Positions 43,874-52,915 of a stretch of 64,000 nucleotides of DNA are shown in pieces. This DNA is from Acidovorax sp. Root219 (GTDB taxonomy: Bacteria; Pseudomonadota; Gammaproteobacteria; Burkholderiales; Burkholderiaceae_C), in NCBI RefSeq assembly GCF_001428665.1, contig NZ_LMIJ01000010.1, positions 287,731 through 351,730 of the forward strand, given 5' to 3'. How positions within the stretch are numbered: position 1 is the first letter of the stretch; every line of letters starts with the position of its first letter. The notes under the pieces are model-generated. The model saw nothing but the letters and a program-made list of their open reading frames with translations, ran no database searches and was not told the origin of the DNA. The translations under genes and the position numbers were made by a program.

Positions 43874-46243
43874 ATGACCGTTCGCCTGCGCATCATCCTG
43901 CTCATCACCCTCACCTTCCTGGCGCTGTGCGCCATCGGTGGCTTCGCGCTCTACCAGTCGTCCCGCGGTGCGCAGCAAGTCAAGGCCGTGACCGAGGGGG
44001 TGGTGCCCAGCACCATCCAGTCGGTGGAAATGATGGGGCAGCTCAAGGACGTGCACATAGCCACCATGGCCATGGTGTCGGCACCCGACGGGGAGAGCGC
44101 CAAGACCACCTACGAGGCGCTGAGCTCGCGCAAAAGCGAACTCAAGGCAGCCCTGGCTTCGCAGATGCGCCAGGCCGACAGCGATGCGCAGCGCGGCCTG
44201 ATCAAGGAGGCAGAGATGAGCTTGGAGAACTACTTCCAGGCCATCGACGACACGGCCCAATTCAAGCTCGCCGGCCAGCAGGAGGCCGCGGAGGCCACCA
44301 TGGCCGCCACCGTGGACCAGTACCTGCGCGAGCAGGGCCAGATGATCGAGGCCGTGCAGGTCGAGAAGCGCCGCGGCAAGGACCAGGCCATCGCCTCGCT
44401 GAACGCCAACCTGACCCAGACCACGACGACGCTCACCACGATCACGGTCATCGCCGTGCTGGGCATGGCGGGCATCGGCTTCATGCTGTACCGCCAGATC
44501 GTGCGCCCCATCGGCGAGATGGAGCACAAGATGACCGAGATCGCCACCAGCCAGGACTTCTCGCACCGAGTGCCGGTCACCCGAATGGACGAGATCGGGC
44601 GCTCGCTCACGGCCTTCAACCTGATGGTGGAGAAGATCCAGGAAAGCACGGAACTCGTGCGCCAGAAGACGGCCGACATCCAGGTCATGCTGCACACCAT
44701 CCCGCAGGGCATCATGACCCTGCAGGCCGGCGGCGTGATCCACCCCGAATACTCGGACCACCTGGCCAGCATCGTGGAAACCAGCGATCTCGCGGGGCGC
44801 AGTGTGACCGATGTGCTGCTGGCCCATACCGACCTGGGCGCGGATGCACTGTCGCAAGCGACGACGGCCATCGATGCCTGCATCGGCGAAGACGCCATGA
44901 ACTTCGATTTCAATGCCCACCTGCTGCCGGGCGAGGTGAGCGTGCGCTTCGCGGATGGCAAGACCAAGGTGCTGGACCTCACCTGGTCGCCCATCGCCTC
45001 GGGCGACGGCAGCACCGAGCGCCTGATGCTGTGCGTGCGCGACGTGACCGAACTGCGCGAGCTGGCACGCTCCGCGCAGGCGCAAAAGCAGGAGCTGGCA
45101 ATGATCGGCGAGGTGCTCGCCGTGCAACAGGAAAAGTTCCACGACTTCGTGGACAGCTCGGCCTCCTTCGTGCTGCACAACCAGCGCCTGCTGGATGGCT
45201 CGGCCACCGATGCGGCAGCCCGCGCGGCCGCCGTGGCAGAGCTGTTTCGCAACATGCACACCATCAAGGGCAATGCCCGCACCTACGGCCTGCTGCAGCT
45301 GGCCGACTTGGCGCACGCGGCCGAGCAGCGCTACGACGCGCTGCGCCAGGACCTCTCTGGCTGGGACAGCGCGGCACTGGATGCCGAGCTGCAGGCGGTG
45401 CGCGCATCGCTGGACAGCTACGCGCACATCAACGATACCAAGCTGGGCCGCAAGGGCCCCGGGCGCCGCGGCAGCGTGGAGAAGTACCTGATGGTGCCGC
45501 GCGAACGCATCGACGAACTGCTGCACGCGGCGGGCAGTGCCCTGCACGGCAGCAAGGACCTGCATGCCACGCGTGCCATGCTGGAACAGGTACAGCACGC
45601 CTTGCAGCTGCTGGGCACCCACACGCTGCACGACGTGCTGGAGACGGTGGTGGACTCGCTGCCCGACCTGGCGCTGGAACTGGGCAAGCAGGTGCCCAGG
45701 GTCGTCATCGCCGATGGCGGCATCGTGCTGCGCACCCAGGTGACCGACGTGCTGCGCAACGCCTTCATGCACCTGCTGCGCAACGCGCTCGACCACGGGA
45801 TCGAAGCCCCGCCGGGCCGGGCCGCGCAAGGCAAGGCGCCACAGGGCCGGATCGAGATCGCCATGGGCCAGGCGGATGGCCAGATCACGCTGCGGCTTTC
45901 CGATGACGGCCGGGGCCTGGACCTGGACCGCATCCGCGCAAAAGCCATTGCATCGGGCCTCGTGCAGGAAGACAGCGCTTTGGCTCCGGCAGAGACCGCG
46001 CAGTTGATCTTTGCACCCGGTTTTTCCACGGCCAGCGAAGTGACCGCCATCTCGGGACGCGGGGTGGGCATGGACGCGGTGAAGGCCTTCATCGAATCCG
46101 TGGGCGGCAGCATCGCGCTGGAACTCCAGCCGGCCGATGGGCAAGCAGGCCAAGCACCGTTCCACACCGTGATCCACCTGCCCGCCCAGTACGGCGTGGC
46201 ACGCCGCGCCCCGGCGGAACATGCCGAGAAGGAAGCGCAATGA
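43874..46243 (+). CDS. Membrane sensor fused to a CheA-like histidine kinase
   Basis: A 789-residue hybrid. Residues 1-220 look like a chemoreceptor sensor: a membrane helix (about 8-30), a four-helix periplasmic domain (to 185) and a second membrane helix (TLTTITVIAVLGMAGIGFML). A HAMP-like linker follows, then a PAS-like region (about 265-400). The HPt domain has the phosphate-accepting His462 in NMHTIKGNA. The CheA-type ATPase follows with HLLRNALDHGIE (about 635) and RGVGMDAVKAFIESVGGSIAL. It has no CheW-like domain, so it cannot couple to receptors the usual way. First gene of a four-gene chemosensory module. Confidence 0.82.
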   Translation: MTVRLRIILLITLTFLALCAIGGFALYQSSRGAQQVKAVTEGVVPSTIQSVEMMGQLKDVHIATMAMVSAPDGESAKTTYEALSSRKSELKAALASQMRQADSDAQRGLIKEAEMSLENYFQAIDDTAQFKLAGQQEAAEATMAATVDQYLREQGQMIEAVQVEKRRGKDQAIASLNANLTQTTTTLTTITVIAVLGMAGIGFMLYRQIVRPIGEMEHKMTEIATSQDFSHRVPVTRMDEIGRSLTAFNLMVEKIQESTELVRQKTADIQVMLHTIPQGIMTLQAGGVIHPEYSDHLASIVETSDLAGRSVTDVLLAHTDLGADALSQATTAIDACIGEDAMNFDFNAHLLPGEVSVRFADGKTKVLDLTWSPIASGDGSTERLMLCVRDVTELRELARSAQAQKQELAMIGEVLAVQQEKFHDFVDSSASFVLHNQRLLDGSATDAAARAAAVAELFRNMHTIKGNARTYGLLQLADLAHAAEQRYDALRQDLSGWDSAALDAELQAVRASLDSYAHINDTKLGRKGPGRRGSVEKYLMVPRERIDELLHAAGSALHGSKDLHATRAMLEQVQHALQLLGTHTLHDVLETVVDSLPDLALELGKQVPRVVIADGGIVLRTQVTDVLRNAFMHLLRNALDHGIEAPPGRAAQGKAPQGRIEIAMGQADGQITLRLSDDGRGLDLDRIRAKAIASGLVQEDSALAPAETAQLIFAPGFSTASEVTAISGRGVGMDAVKAFIESVGGSIALELQPADGQAGQAPFHTVIHLPAQYGVARRAPAEHAEKEAQ

Positions 46244-46965
46244 TGGAAGTGCTGATTCTGCTGTGCGGCTGCGCGCTGGGCGCCGTGGTCGGCTGGTGGC
46301 TGTGCGGCCGCACGCTGCGCAACGCAGCCTTGCAGACCGAGGACGTCGGCAAGGATGCGCAATGGGAAGTGGAGAACGAGAATGCCCGGCTCCAATCCCA
46401 GGTCGATCACTTGCACAGCTCGCTGCAGCAGGCACAGGCCAGCATGCAGAACGCCATTGGGCAGTGGGAGCAGGAACAGCGCCAGATCGAGCACAGTGCC
46501 GGCCAGCAGACGCAAGCCGTGGTGCGGGCCGTGGTGCAGGGTGCCATGGGCCACAGCCAGACGCTGGCCAAGGCACTGGCCGATCTGCAGGGCATCAGCA
46601 AGACCTTCGAGCGCTGGCATGCCGACATGAGCAAGCTCGTGACCCACAACAAGGACATGCACGAGAAGAACGACGAGTTCGCACGCATCGTGCGCCAAAT
46701 GGTGATCGTGGCGCTCAACGCATCGATCGAGGCAGCCCGCGCGGGCGGCGCGGGCCGCGGCTTCGCCGTGGTGGCCAACGAGATGCGCACACTGTCGGTG
46801 AATGCCGAGGCCCTGTCCAAGCACTACCGGGACAACCTCTACAAGAACGACCTGATCGCCACCACCACCTTCCAGGACATGCAGGCCGGCGGCAAGATGA
46901 TCATCAATGCGTCCATGGGGCTCGCGCTGACCAATCGCAAGATCCAGGCCGCCCTGTCTGCCTGA
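46240..46965 (+). CDS. Chemoreceptor-like protein, shortened signalling domain
   Basis: A 241-residue protein: one N-terminal membrane segment (EVLILLCGCALGAVVGWWL), a coiled-coil region rich in Gln/Glu (35-90) and a fragment of the MCP cytoplasmic tip, seen as VIVALNASIEAARAGGAGRG followed by FAVVANEMRTLS (about 150-182). That tip normally binds CheA and CheW. The long helical arms and a periplasmic domain are missing. It overlaps the previous gene (ATG inside its stop) and is followed 10 bases later by the CheX-like gene. It may be a scaffold for the CheA-like kinase. Confidence 0.75.
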   Translation: MMEVLILLCGCALGAVVGWWLCGRTLRNAALQTEDVGKDAQWEVENENARLQSQVDHLHSSLQQAQASMQNAIGQWEQEQRQIEHSAGQQTQAVVRAVVQGAMGHSQTLAKALADLQGISKTFERWHADMSKLVTHNKDMHEKNDEFARIVRQMVIVALNASIEAARAGGAGRGFAVVANEMRTLSVNAEALSKHYRDNLYKNDLIATTTFQDMQAGGKMIINASMGLALTNRKIQAALSA

Positions 46966-46975
46966 GCCAGCCGCC

Positions 46976-47530
46976 ATGACGTTGAGCCAACGCGCCAGGG
47001 ACAGCCTGGACAGCATGATGATCGCAGGCCTGCGCCAGGGCATGGGGCCGCAGCATTCGAAGATGCAGATCCGCACCGTGCCTGCGGTGGAGCAGGACTC
47101 GCTCACCCACATGGCGGTGCTGTCGATCGCCTCCTATTCGTTTCGCGTCATCGCGGCACTGCACTTTGCGCACGATGCGCGCACGCGTGCATGGATTGCG
47201 GGCGTGGTCGGGCAGGACGAGCGCGAGATGGGCCCGCAGCCATTCATCGACGCCATCTGCGAGATCGGCAACATGTGTTGCGGCGCGATGAACCGCGAGT
47301 TGGGCGCCTTCTACGACTGCCTAGGGCTGTCGACCCCGCAGATCCTGGATATCCGCAGCCTGCCGCACATGGCGCAGATCGGCACCGACCATCTTCAGCA
47401 TTTCCGCATTGACCTGCCCGGCGCCCTGCCGCTGCATGCCACCCTGTGCGCCCGTGCCTACACCCCCATGGACTTCCACTGGAAGCCGCCCGAGGTAGAA
47501 CAGGTCGCGGGCGAACTGGAATTTTTCTGA
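46976..47530 (+). CDS. CheX/CheC-like phosphatase
   Basis: A 184-residue cytoplasmic protein. The motif CEIGNMCCGAMNREL near residues 96-110 matches the CheC/CheX/FliY phosphatase helix (E-x2-N pattern), whose Glu and Asn remove phosphate from CheY-P. There is a single such helix, as in CheX. The N-terminal helix and the C-terminal LHATLCARAYTPMDFHW strands fit the fold. Its position before a CheY gene supports the phosphatase role. Confidence 0.72.
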   Translation: MTLSQRARDSLDSMMIAGLRQGMGPQHSKMQIRTVPAVEQDSLTHMAVLSIASYSFRVIAALHFAHDARTRAWIAGVVGQDEREMGPQPFIDAICEIGNMCCGAMNRELGAFYDCLGLSTPQILDIRSLPHMAQIGTDHLQHFRIDLPGALPLHATLCARAYTPMDFHWKPPEVEQVAGELEFF

Positions 47531-47552
47531 CCACTTTTGAAGGACTCGCACC

Positions 47553-47921
47553 ATGGCCAACATCCTCGTCGTCGACGACTCCAGCACCGTGCGCAACGAA
47601 GTCGGCGGCTTCCTGGGCAAGAACGGTTTCGACGTCGCTTTCGCAGTGGACGGCCGCGACGGCCTGACCCAGCTGCAGCAGGACCCGCGCATCAAGCTCG
47701 TGGTCTGCGACGTGAACATGCCCCACATGGACGGCCTGACCATGGCCGAAAAAGTGCGCAGCGAACTCAGGAACACCGGGGTCAACATCGTGATGCTGAC
47801 CACCGAGAACTCGCCCGCGATGAAGGAGCGCGGCAAGGCCGCCGGCATCCGCGGCTGGATCGTCAAGCCGTTCAACGGCCCGGCCGTGCTTGGCTCGTTC
47901 CAGAAACTGGTCGGTGCCTGA
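47553..47921 (+). CDS. CheY-like single-domain response regulator
   Basis: A 122-residue receiver with no output domain. The acidic pocket (LVVDDSS), phosphoacceptor Asp in LVVCDVNMPHMDGL (about residue 53), the conserved Thr in VMLTTENS and Lys in WIVKPFNG are all present. It follows the CheX-like gene by 22 bases and closes the chemosensory module. The output is unknown: motor binding, or control of another system such as twitching. Confidence 0.88.
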   Translation: MANILVVDDSSTVRNEVGGFLGKNGFDVAFAVDGRDGLTQLQQDPRIKLVVCDVNMPHMDGLTMAEKVRSELRNTGVNIVMLTTENSPAMKERGKAAGIRGWIVKPFNGPAVLGSFQKLVGA

Positions 47922-47930
47922 ACGCCTGCG

Positions 47931-48389
47931 CTATGGCGTCGGTGCGGCCGGCGCAATGCGCAGCGGTATGGTGATCGGCCCATCGTTGACCAGGTGCACC
48001 TGCATCTCGGTGGCGAAGCGGCCGGTGGCCACCACCGGGTGCAGCGCACGCGCCTGCTGCACCACGTAGTCGAACAGGCGCCGCCCATCGTCGGGTGCTG
48101 CCGCCTGGGTAAAGCTCGGGCGGTTGCCGCCCGTCGTGTCGGCGGCCAGCGTGAACTGGCTCACCAGCAGCAGCCCGCCGGCCACGTCCTGCAGGCTGCG
48201 GTTCATCTTGCCGGCGTCGTCGGCAAAGATGCGCAGCTTGAGCAGCTTGGCCAGCAGTTTGTCGGCCTCGGCCTCGGTATCGCCGCGCTCGGCGCACACC
48301 AGCACCAGCAGGCCGGCGCCGATAGCGCCCACGGTGGTTCCATCCACATCCACGCGGGCTTCGCGCACGCGTTGCAAGACACTGATCAC
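47931..48389 (-). CDS. dtd: D-aminoacyl-tRNA deacylase
   Basis: Dtd removes D-amino acids from tRNAs and so guards translation. The 152-residue protein has [17 protein letters not shown], the [17 protein letters not shown] block (about 78-94) with the catalytic SQFTL element, and the C-terminal [11 protein letters not shown]. The Gly-Pro cis motif of the chiral pocket is present. It ends 10 bases from the convergent CheY gene and is followed by the cation efflux gene on the same strand with a 4-base overlap. Confidence 0.93.
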   Translation of the reverse strand: MISVLQRVREARVDVDGTTVGAIGAGLLVLVCAERGDTEAEADKLLAKLLKLRIFADDAGKMNRSLQDVAGGLLLVSQFTLAADTTGGNRPSFTQAAAPDDGRRLFDYVVQQARALHPVVATGRFATEMQVHLVNDGPITIPLRIAPAAPTP

Positions 48390-49321
48390 GTCACGTCCTT
48401 GGGGTCGTCAAAATGGGCTTCCACATCGGTGGGCAGCAGTTCGATGGTCGCACGCAGGCCAGGCACGGCGGCCATCAGCGCCCGCTCCACCTGGCCACGC
48501 AACTCGGCGGCCTGGCCCAGGGTCCAAATGGCTGGCACATGCAGATGCAGATCGACGAATTGGCGCTGGCCGGCCCGGCGTGTGGACACATGGTCAAAGC
48601 GCAGCCCCCCCGGTGCCTGCCCTTGCACGAACTGCTGCAGGGTGGCTTCAATGCGGGCCTGCACCGCGGGCGGGGCGGCCTCGTCCATCAACCCCTGGGA
48701 TGAGCGCCAGACCAGCGACACGCCTTCCTTGAGGATGTTGATCGCCACGGCGATGGCGGCCACGGCATCGAGCCAGAGCCAGCCAGTGAGCGCGGCACCG
48801 GCAATGCCGACCAGCACCCCGGCCGAAGTCCACACGTCGGTGACAAGGTGGCGGGCATCGGCTTCCAGCGCAACCGAGCGGTACGCACGGGCGGACCGGA
48901 ACATGAACCAGGCCAGCAGGCCGTTGAGGCCGGAACTCACCGCCGAGAGCACCAGGCCCCAACCCACCTGCTCCAGGGGTTGCGGGTCGAACAGCCGATG
49001 CCCGGCCGCCCAGAAGATGCCCAACGACACGCCAACGATCAGGATGCCTTCGAAGCCGGATGAAAAATACTCGGCCTTGTGGTGGCCGTACGGGTGGTTG
49101 TCGTCCGCCGGGCGTTGCGCCACGGTGACCATGGCCAGGGCAAAAATGGCGCTGGCCAGGTTGACGAAGGACTCCAGGGCGTCCGACAGCAGCCCCACCG
49201 AGCCGGTCACGTACCAGGCCAGCGTCTTGAGAACGATGGTGACCAGCGCCACGGCCACGGACGCCCACAGCAGGTTGCGCGGCGTGAACCAGGGGTGCAG
49301 GGTGGAGGCAGTGGGGGGCAT
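48386..49321 (-). CDS. Cation diffusion facilitator family transporter
   Basis: A 311-residue CDF exporter, likely for Zn, Co, Cd or Fe. Six membrane segments are seen; the binding site is formed by [10 protein letters not shown] in segment 2 (about 45-54) and [14 protein letters not shown] in segment 5 (H-x3-D). The [17 protein letters not shown] loop near 76 is a further family marker. A C-terminal cytoplasmic domain (about 200-311) is present. The product overlaps the dtd start by 4 bases. It is divergent from the sensor kinase at 49382, and the 60 bases between the two starts must hold both promoters. Confidence 0.87.
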   Translation of the reverse strand: MPPTASTLHPWFTPRNLLWASVAVALVTIVLKTLAWYVTGSVGLLSDALESFVNLASAIFALAMVTVAQRPADDNHPYGHHKAEYFSSGFEGILIVGVSLGIFWAAGHRLFDPQPLEQVGWGLVLSAVSSGLNGLLAWFMFRSARAYRSVALEADARHLVTDVWTSAGVLVGIAGAALTGWLWLDAVAAIAVAINILKEGVSLVWRSSQGLMDEAAPPAVQARIEATLQQFVQGQAPGGLRFDHVSTRRAGQRQFVDLHLHVPAIWTLGQAAELRGQVERALMAAVPGLRATIELLPTDVEAHFDDPKDVT

Positions 49322-49381
49322 GGGCGGGTGGAGGCGTTCGGACAGGATTACAACAGACCCGGCCGTGCCAGAATCCGCCCC

Positions 49382-50926
49382 ATGACCAAGGCATGGCGCC
49401 ATCGCCTCGCAGGATTGCTGTTGTGGGCCCTCGTGGCGGCTGCCGGTGCCGGCTGGCTGGCGCACGCGCGCGTGGAACAGCTGCGCGCGGCCTTCGATAC
49501 GGATGCGCGCATCGTGCACCGGCTGCTGAGCCAGCGCGTGGTGCAGCACGATGCGGTGATGGCCACGCTGGCGCTGCTGCAGCCCCCGGTGCCGGGCGCT
49601 GTGGCCGACACGGCGGCGGCGTCGACCCTGCCACGCCTGCCGTCCGTCTACCCCCAGATCCTGGCCGTGCTGCAGCGCCCGGCTGCGGGTGCCTGGCCCG
49701 CTGCGCAGAAGGCCGCGCTGGATGCAGCCGAGGCGGCCTCGCGCCGCTCCAGCCGCGCCGAGATGGCCCTGGCAGACCTGGCCGCCGGCCGCTACCACCT
49801 GGTGCTGGCCGGCACACCGGCCAGCTATGCGCTGCAGATCGACCTGGCGGCCACCGTGCCGCTGGACGAATGGCCCATGAACCCGGTGACCAGCCCGGTG
49901 CGCGTGGCGCTGGAGCGGGCCGGCCAGTCCTTCGTCGTGCAGCCAGGGCGCCGGCTGGACCGCATGGGCTGGCACTTCAGCGTGCGCAAGCTGCTGGCAT
50001 CGCCGAGCCAGCCCCTGGACGTAGTGGCCGAGCGCACCGTGACCCCGGCCGAACTGCCCTGGTGGGCCATGCTGGGCTGGTGCGTGCTCACGGCAGCGCT
50101 CTGGGCCGGCGCGCTGGCCTGGTGGCGCCAGCGCGTGGCACGCCAGCGGGCCGAAGAGCTGCTGCGCCTGGGCCAGGTGGCCCGGCTCAATACCCTGGGC
50201 GAGCTGGCAGCCGGCATGGCGCACGAGCTCAACCAACCCCTCACGGCCTTGCTGGCCAGCACCCAGGCCGCCAAGCGCCTGCTGGGCGAATCGCCACCCG
50301 ACCTGGACACCGCCTTCGACGCCATGGGCCGCGCCGTGGAGCAGGCGCGTCGCGCATCGGCCGTGGTGGGCCGGCTGCGCCGCCTGGTCGAGCGCCCCGA
50401 CCTGGCCGGGCAGGCCCATCCGCTGGCCCTGCCCGCCGCCGTGCAGGACGTACTGCACCTGGTGGAGCCCGAACTGCAGCAGCGCGGCGTGGCACTGGTC
50501 CTGGAGGCGGAACCCGACCTGCCTGCGGTGCTGGCCGAACCCGTGGCCCTGCAGCAGATCGTGCACAACCTGGTGATGAATGCCCTGCAGGCCATGGAGC
50601 AGGTGCCGGCCGCCGAGCGCCGGCTGGAGCTGCACCTGGCCCGGCAGGACACGGGCCAGGTGGCACTGACGGTGCGCGACCATGGCCCGGGCATACCGGC
50701 CGAGGCGCGCGAGCGCCTGTTCGAGCCCTTCTACACCACGCGCGAAGGCGGCCTGGGCCTGGGGCTCACGCTGTGCGAAAGCCTGGCCCAGGCCATGGGT
50801 GCGCAGCTGTGGCTGGCACCCGCTGCAGGCCGGGGCGCGGCCTTCGTGCTGGTGCTGCCGGTCACGGCGCAGGCCCCCGCTGCAGCCCACCCGACAGCCC
50901 CCCTCCACACCCCGGTGCTTCCATGA
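49382..50926 (+). CDS. Sensor histidine kinase
   Basis: A 514-residue inner-membrane kinase: an N-terminal membrane helix (residues 8-28), a periplasmic sensor region of about 190 residues, a second helix (WAMLGWCVLTAALWAGALAW near 228), then the kinase. The phosphorylated His is in GMAHELNQPL (about 283), the N-box in VHNLVMNALQAM and the G-boxes in DHGPGIP and GGLGLGLTL. No HAMP domain is clear. The stop overlaps the next gene (ATGA), so kinase and regulator are coupled. Signal unknown; a nearby exported GlcG/HbpS-like protein may report it. Confidence 0.88.
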   Translation: MTKAWRHRLAGLLLWALVAAAGAGWLAHARVEQLRAAFDTDARIVHRLLSQRVVQHDAVMATLALLQPPVPGAVADTAAASTLPRLPSVYPQILAVLQRPAAGAWPAAQKAALDAAEAASRRSSRAEMALADLAAGRYHLVLAGTPASYALQIDLAATVPLDEWPMNPVTSPVRVALERAGQSFVVQPGRRLDRMGWHFSVRKLLASPSQPLDVVAERTVTPAELPWWAMLGWCVLTAALWAGALAWWRQRVARQRAEELLRLGQVARLNTLGELAAGMAHELNQPLTALLASTQAAKRLLGESPPDLDTAFDAMGRAVEQARRASAVVGRLRRLVERPDLAGQAHPLALPAAVQDVLHLVEPELQQRGVALVLEAEPDLPAVLAEPVALQQIVHNLVMNALQAMEQVPAAERRLELHLARQDTGQVALTVRDHGPGIPAEARERLFEPFYTTREGGLGLGLTLCESLAQAMGAQLWLAPAAGRGAAFVLVLPVTAQAPAAAHPTAPLHTPVLP

Positions 50927-51555
50927 CCGACCACGCCACGCCCCTGTCCCCGCTGATCCACCTGGTGGACGACGATGCCGCCGTGCGTGAGGGCCTCTCC
51001 CTGCTGATCGGCACCGTGGGCCTGCGCGTGCAGGCCTGGGCCGACCCGCTGGCCTTTGCCGCAGGCTTTGACCGCGCCAGCATCGGTGCCATCGTGCTCG
51101 ACATGCGCATGCCGGGAACCAGCGGCCTGGCCCTGCTGGAGCAACTGCTCAAGCAGGGCGTGGACCAGCCGGTGATCATGCTCACCGGCCATGGCACGGT
51201 GGACATGTGCCGCCGCGCCTTCAAGGCCGGGGCCGCCGAGTTCCTCGAAAAACCGGTGGACGACGAGGTGCTGCTCGAAGCGCTGCAGAACGCGGTGCGC
51301 CAGCACGTGCGCTCGCGCGAGCGCCACCAGGCCGACCAGCAGGCACGCGAGCGCCATGCCCAGCTCTCGGCGCGCGAGCGCGAGGTGCTGGGCCTGATCG
51401 TCGAAGGCCTGACCAACAAGGAGATCGGCCGTGCGCTGGAGCTCTCGCCGCGCACCGTGGAAACCCACCGCGCCAACCTGTTCGCCAAGCTCGGGGCCGA
51501 GTCGCTGGCCCAGTTGATAAGGCGCTACGCCGCGCTGGTGGACGGCGCTCCGTAG
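50923..51555 (+). CDS. Response regulator, FixJ/NarL type
   Basis: A 210-residue regulator with an N-terminal receiver (LVDDDAAVREGLS, phospho-Asp in VLDMRMPGTSG near 56, Thr in LTGHGTVDM, Lys in FLEKPVDD) and a C-terminal LuxR-type helix-turn-helix (LSAREREVLGLIVEGLTNKE, near 150, then ELSPRTVETHRANL). It is the partner of the kinase at 49382. The 117-base gap to the next gene contains a GTAGTTCTACGGAG stretch right after the stop that could be a regulator-binding site, not proven. Confidence 0.9.
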   Translation: MTDHATPLSPLIHLVDDDAAVREGLSLLIGTVGLRVQAWADPLAFAAGFDRASIGAIVLDMRMPGTSGLALLEQLLKQGVDQPVIMLTGHGTVDMCRRAFKAGAAEFLEKPVDDEVLLEALQNAVRQHVRSRERHQADQQARERHAQLSAREREVLGLIVEGLTNKEIGRALELSPRTVETHRANLFAKLGAESLAQLIRRYAALVDGAP

Positions 51556-51672
51556 TTCTACGGAGGCCCGCGCGTAGCCGCACGAATGGCGCCGGCGGCC
51601 TGCATTTTTTACAGTTCTCCCACGGCCTGACGACCTGCCAGGCCGGCCTTCCAAACCACCGGAGAACACACC

Positions 51673-52164
51673 ATGCAACGCCACTTCAAGACCGCCGCCA
51701 TCGCCCTCGCTTTCGTCGCCACCGCTGCCAGCGCCGAAGGCGTGCGCACCGAAAAGAACATCTCGCTGGACCTGGCCACACAGATCGCCGCCCAGACCGT
51801 GGCCACCTGCACCGCCAACGGCTATGCCGTGACCGCCACCGTGGTGGACCGCGCCGGCACCGTGCGCGCCGTGCACCGCGCCGACAACGCCGGCCCGCAC
51901 ACACTGGAAGCCAGCCGCCTGAAGGCCTACACCTCGGCATCGGCCAAGAACACCACGCTGGCCATGATGGAAGGCGCCCAGAAGAACCCCGCTGCCGCCA
52001 ATCTGGTCAACATCCCCGGCTACCTGCTGCTGGGCGGCGGCGTGCCCGTGAAGGTGGGCAACGAAGTGATCGGCGCCGTGGGCGTGGGCGGTGCGCCCGG
52101 CGGCCACCTGGACGAGCAGTGCGCTGTGGCCGGCATCGCCAAGGTGCAGGACCTGCTCAAGTAA
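51673..52164 (+). CDS. Exported GlcG/HbpS-family heme-binding-like protein
   Basis: A 163-residue protein of the DUF336 family (GlcG, HbpS). It has a signal peptide (cleavage near ATAASA|EGVR) and the family's LATQIAAQTVATCTANGYAV, then VVDRAGTVRAVHRADNAGPH and a Gly-rich loop (VGVGGAPGGHLDEQCA). HbpS in Streptomyces is an exported heme and iron sensor that acts on the SenS-SenR two-component system, and here the gene follows a kinase-regulator pair directly. Whether it binds heme is not shown by the sequence. RBS GGAGA lies 7 bases upstream. Confidence 0.82.
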   Translation: MQRHFKTAAIALAFVATAASAEGVRTEKNISLDLATQIAAQTVATCTANGYAVTATVVDRAGTVRAVHRADNAGPHTLEASRLKAYTSASAKNTTLAMMEGAQKNPAAANLVNIPGYLLLGGGVPVKVGNEVIGAVGVGGAPGGHLDEQCAVAGIAKVQDLLK

Positions 52165-52192
52165 GCCACACCTGACCGACCAGGAAAGAGCC

Positions 52193-52915
52193 ATGGCCCA
52201 CCGCACCGCCCCTTCTTTTTCGAGCACGGCGCGTGCGCTGTGCGCCATTGCCGCCACCCTGGCCTTCGCTGCCCTGCAGCCGGCCCAGGCCCAGGTTCCG
52301 CCCAACCCGGCGGAACTGGCGGCCTACCAGGGCGTGCATGCCGCTGCGGCACAGGGCGACACTGCCGCCCTGCAGCGCCTGCTCGCAGGCCCGAGTGCCG
52401 CAGCACAGCTCAATGCCCGCGACGCCCACGGCCGCACGCCCCTGCACGTGGCCGCCTTCGCGCGCCAGCGCGAGGCCATCCGCTTGCTGGCCAGGGCCGG
52501 TGCTGGGCTGGATCTGCTGGAAAACGACCGCTACGACGCGGTGACGATTGCCGCCGTGGCCGACGACGAGGACACCCTGGCCCTGCTGCTCTCGCTGGGT
52601 GCCAGCGCGAAGCAGGTGACCAGCCGCTACGACGGCACGGCCCTGATCGCCGCCGCCCACCTGGGGCATGACGGCGTAGTGCGCCAGCTGATCGCGGCCG
52701 GCGCACCGCTGGACCATGTGAACAACCTGCACTGGACAGCGCTGATCGAGTCCATCGTGCTGGGCAACGGCGGGCCACGCCACCAGGCCACGCTCAAGGC
52801 CCTCGTCAAGGCGGGGGCCAGCCAGGCACTGACCGACCGGCTGGGCAACACGCCGCTGCAACTGGCAAAGCAGCGGGGCTACGATGCCATGGTGCAGATG
52901 CTGGTCAGTCGGTGA
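52193..52915 (+). CDS. Exported ankyrin-repeat protein
   Basis: A 240-residue protein with a signal peptide (cleavage near AQAQ|VPPN, residue 34) and about five ankyrin repeats: AHGRTPLHVAAFARQREAIR (about 82), the segment with DAVTIAAVADDEDTLALLL, DGTALIAAAHLGHDGVVRQL, a weaker WTALIESIVLGNGG and NTPLQLAKQRGYDAMVQML. RBS AGGAAAG is 6 bases before the start. It follows the GlcG-like gene by 28 bases. Ankyrin proteins in the periplasm often protect catalase-like enzymes from oxidation; no such partner lies beside it. Confidence 0.83.
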   Translation: MAHRTAPSFSSTARALCAIAATLAFAALQPAQAQVPPNPAELAAYQGVHAAAAQGDTAALQRLLAGPSAAAQLNARDAHGRTPLHVAAFARQREAIRLLARAGAGLDLLENDRYDAVTIAAVADDEDTLALLLSLGASAKQVTSRYDGTALIAAAHLGHDGVVRQLIAAGAPLDHVNNLHWTALIESIVLGNGGPRHQATLKALVKAGASQALTDRLGNTPLQLAKQRGYDAMVQMLVSR

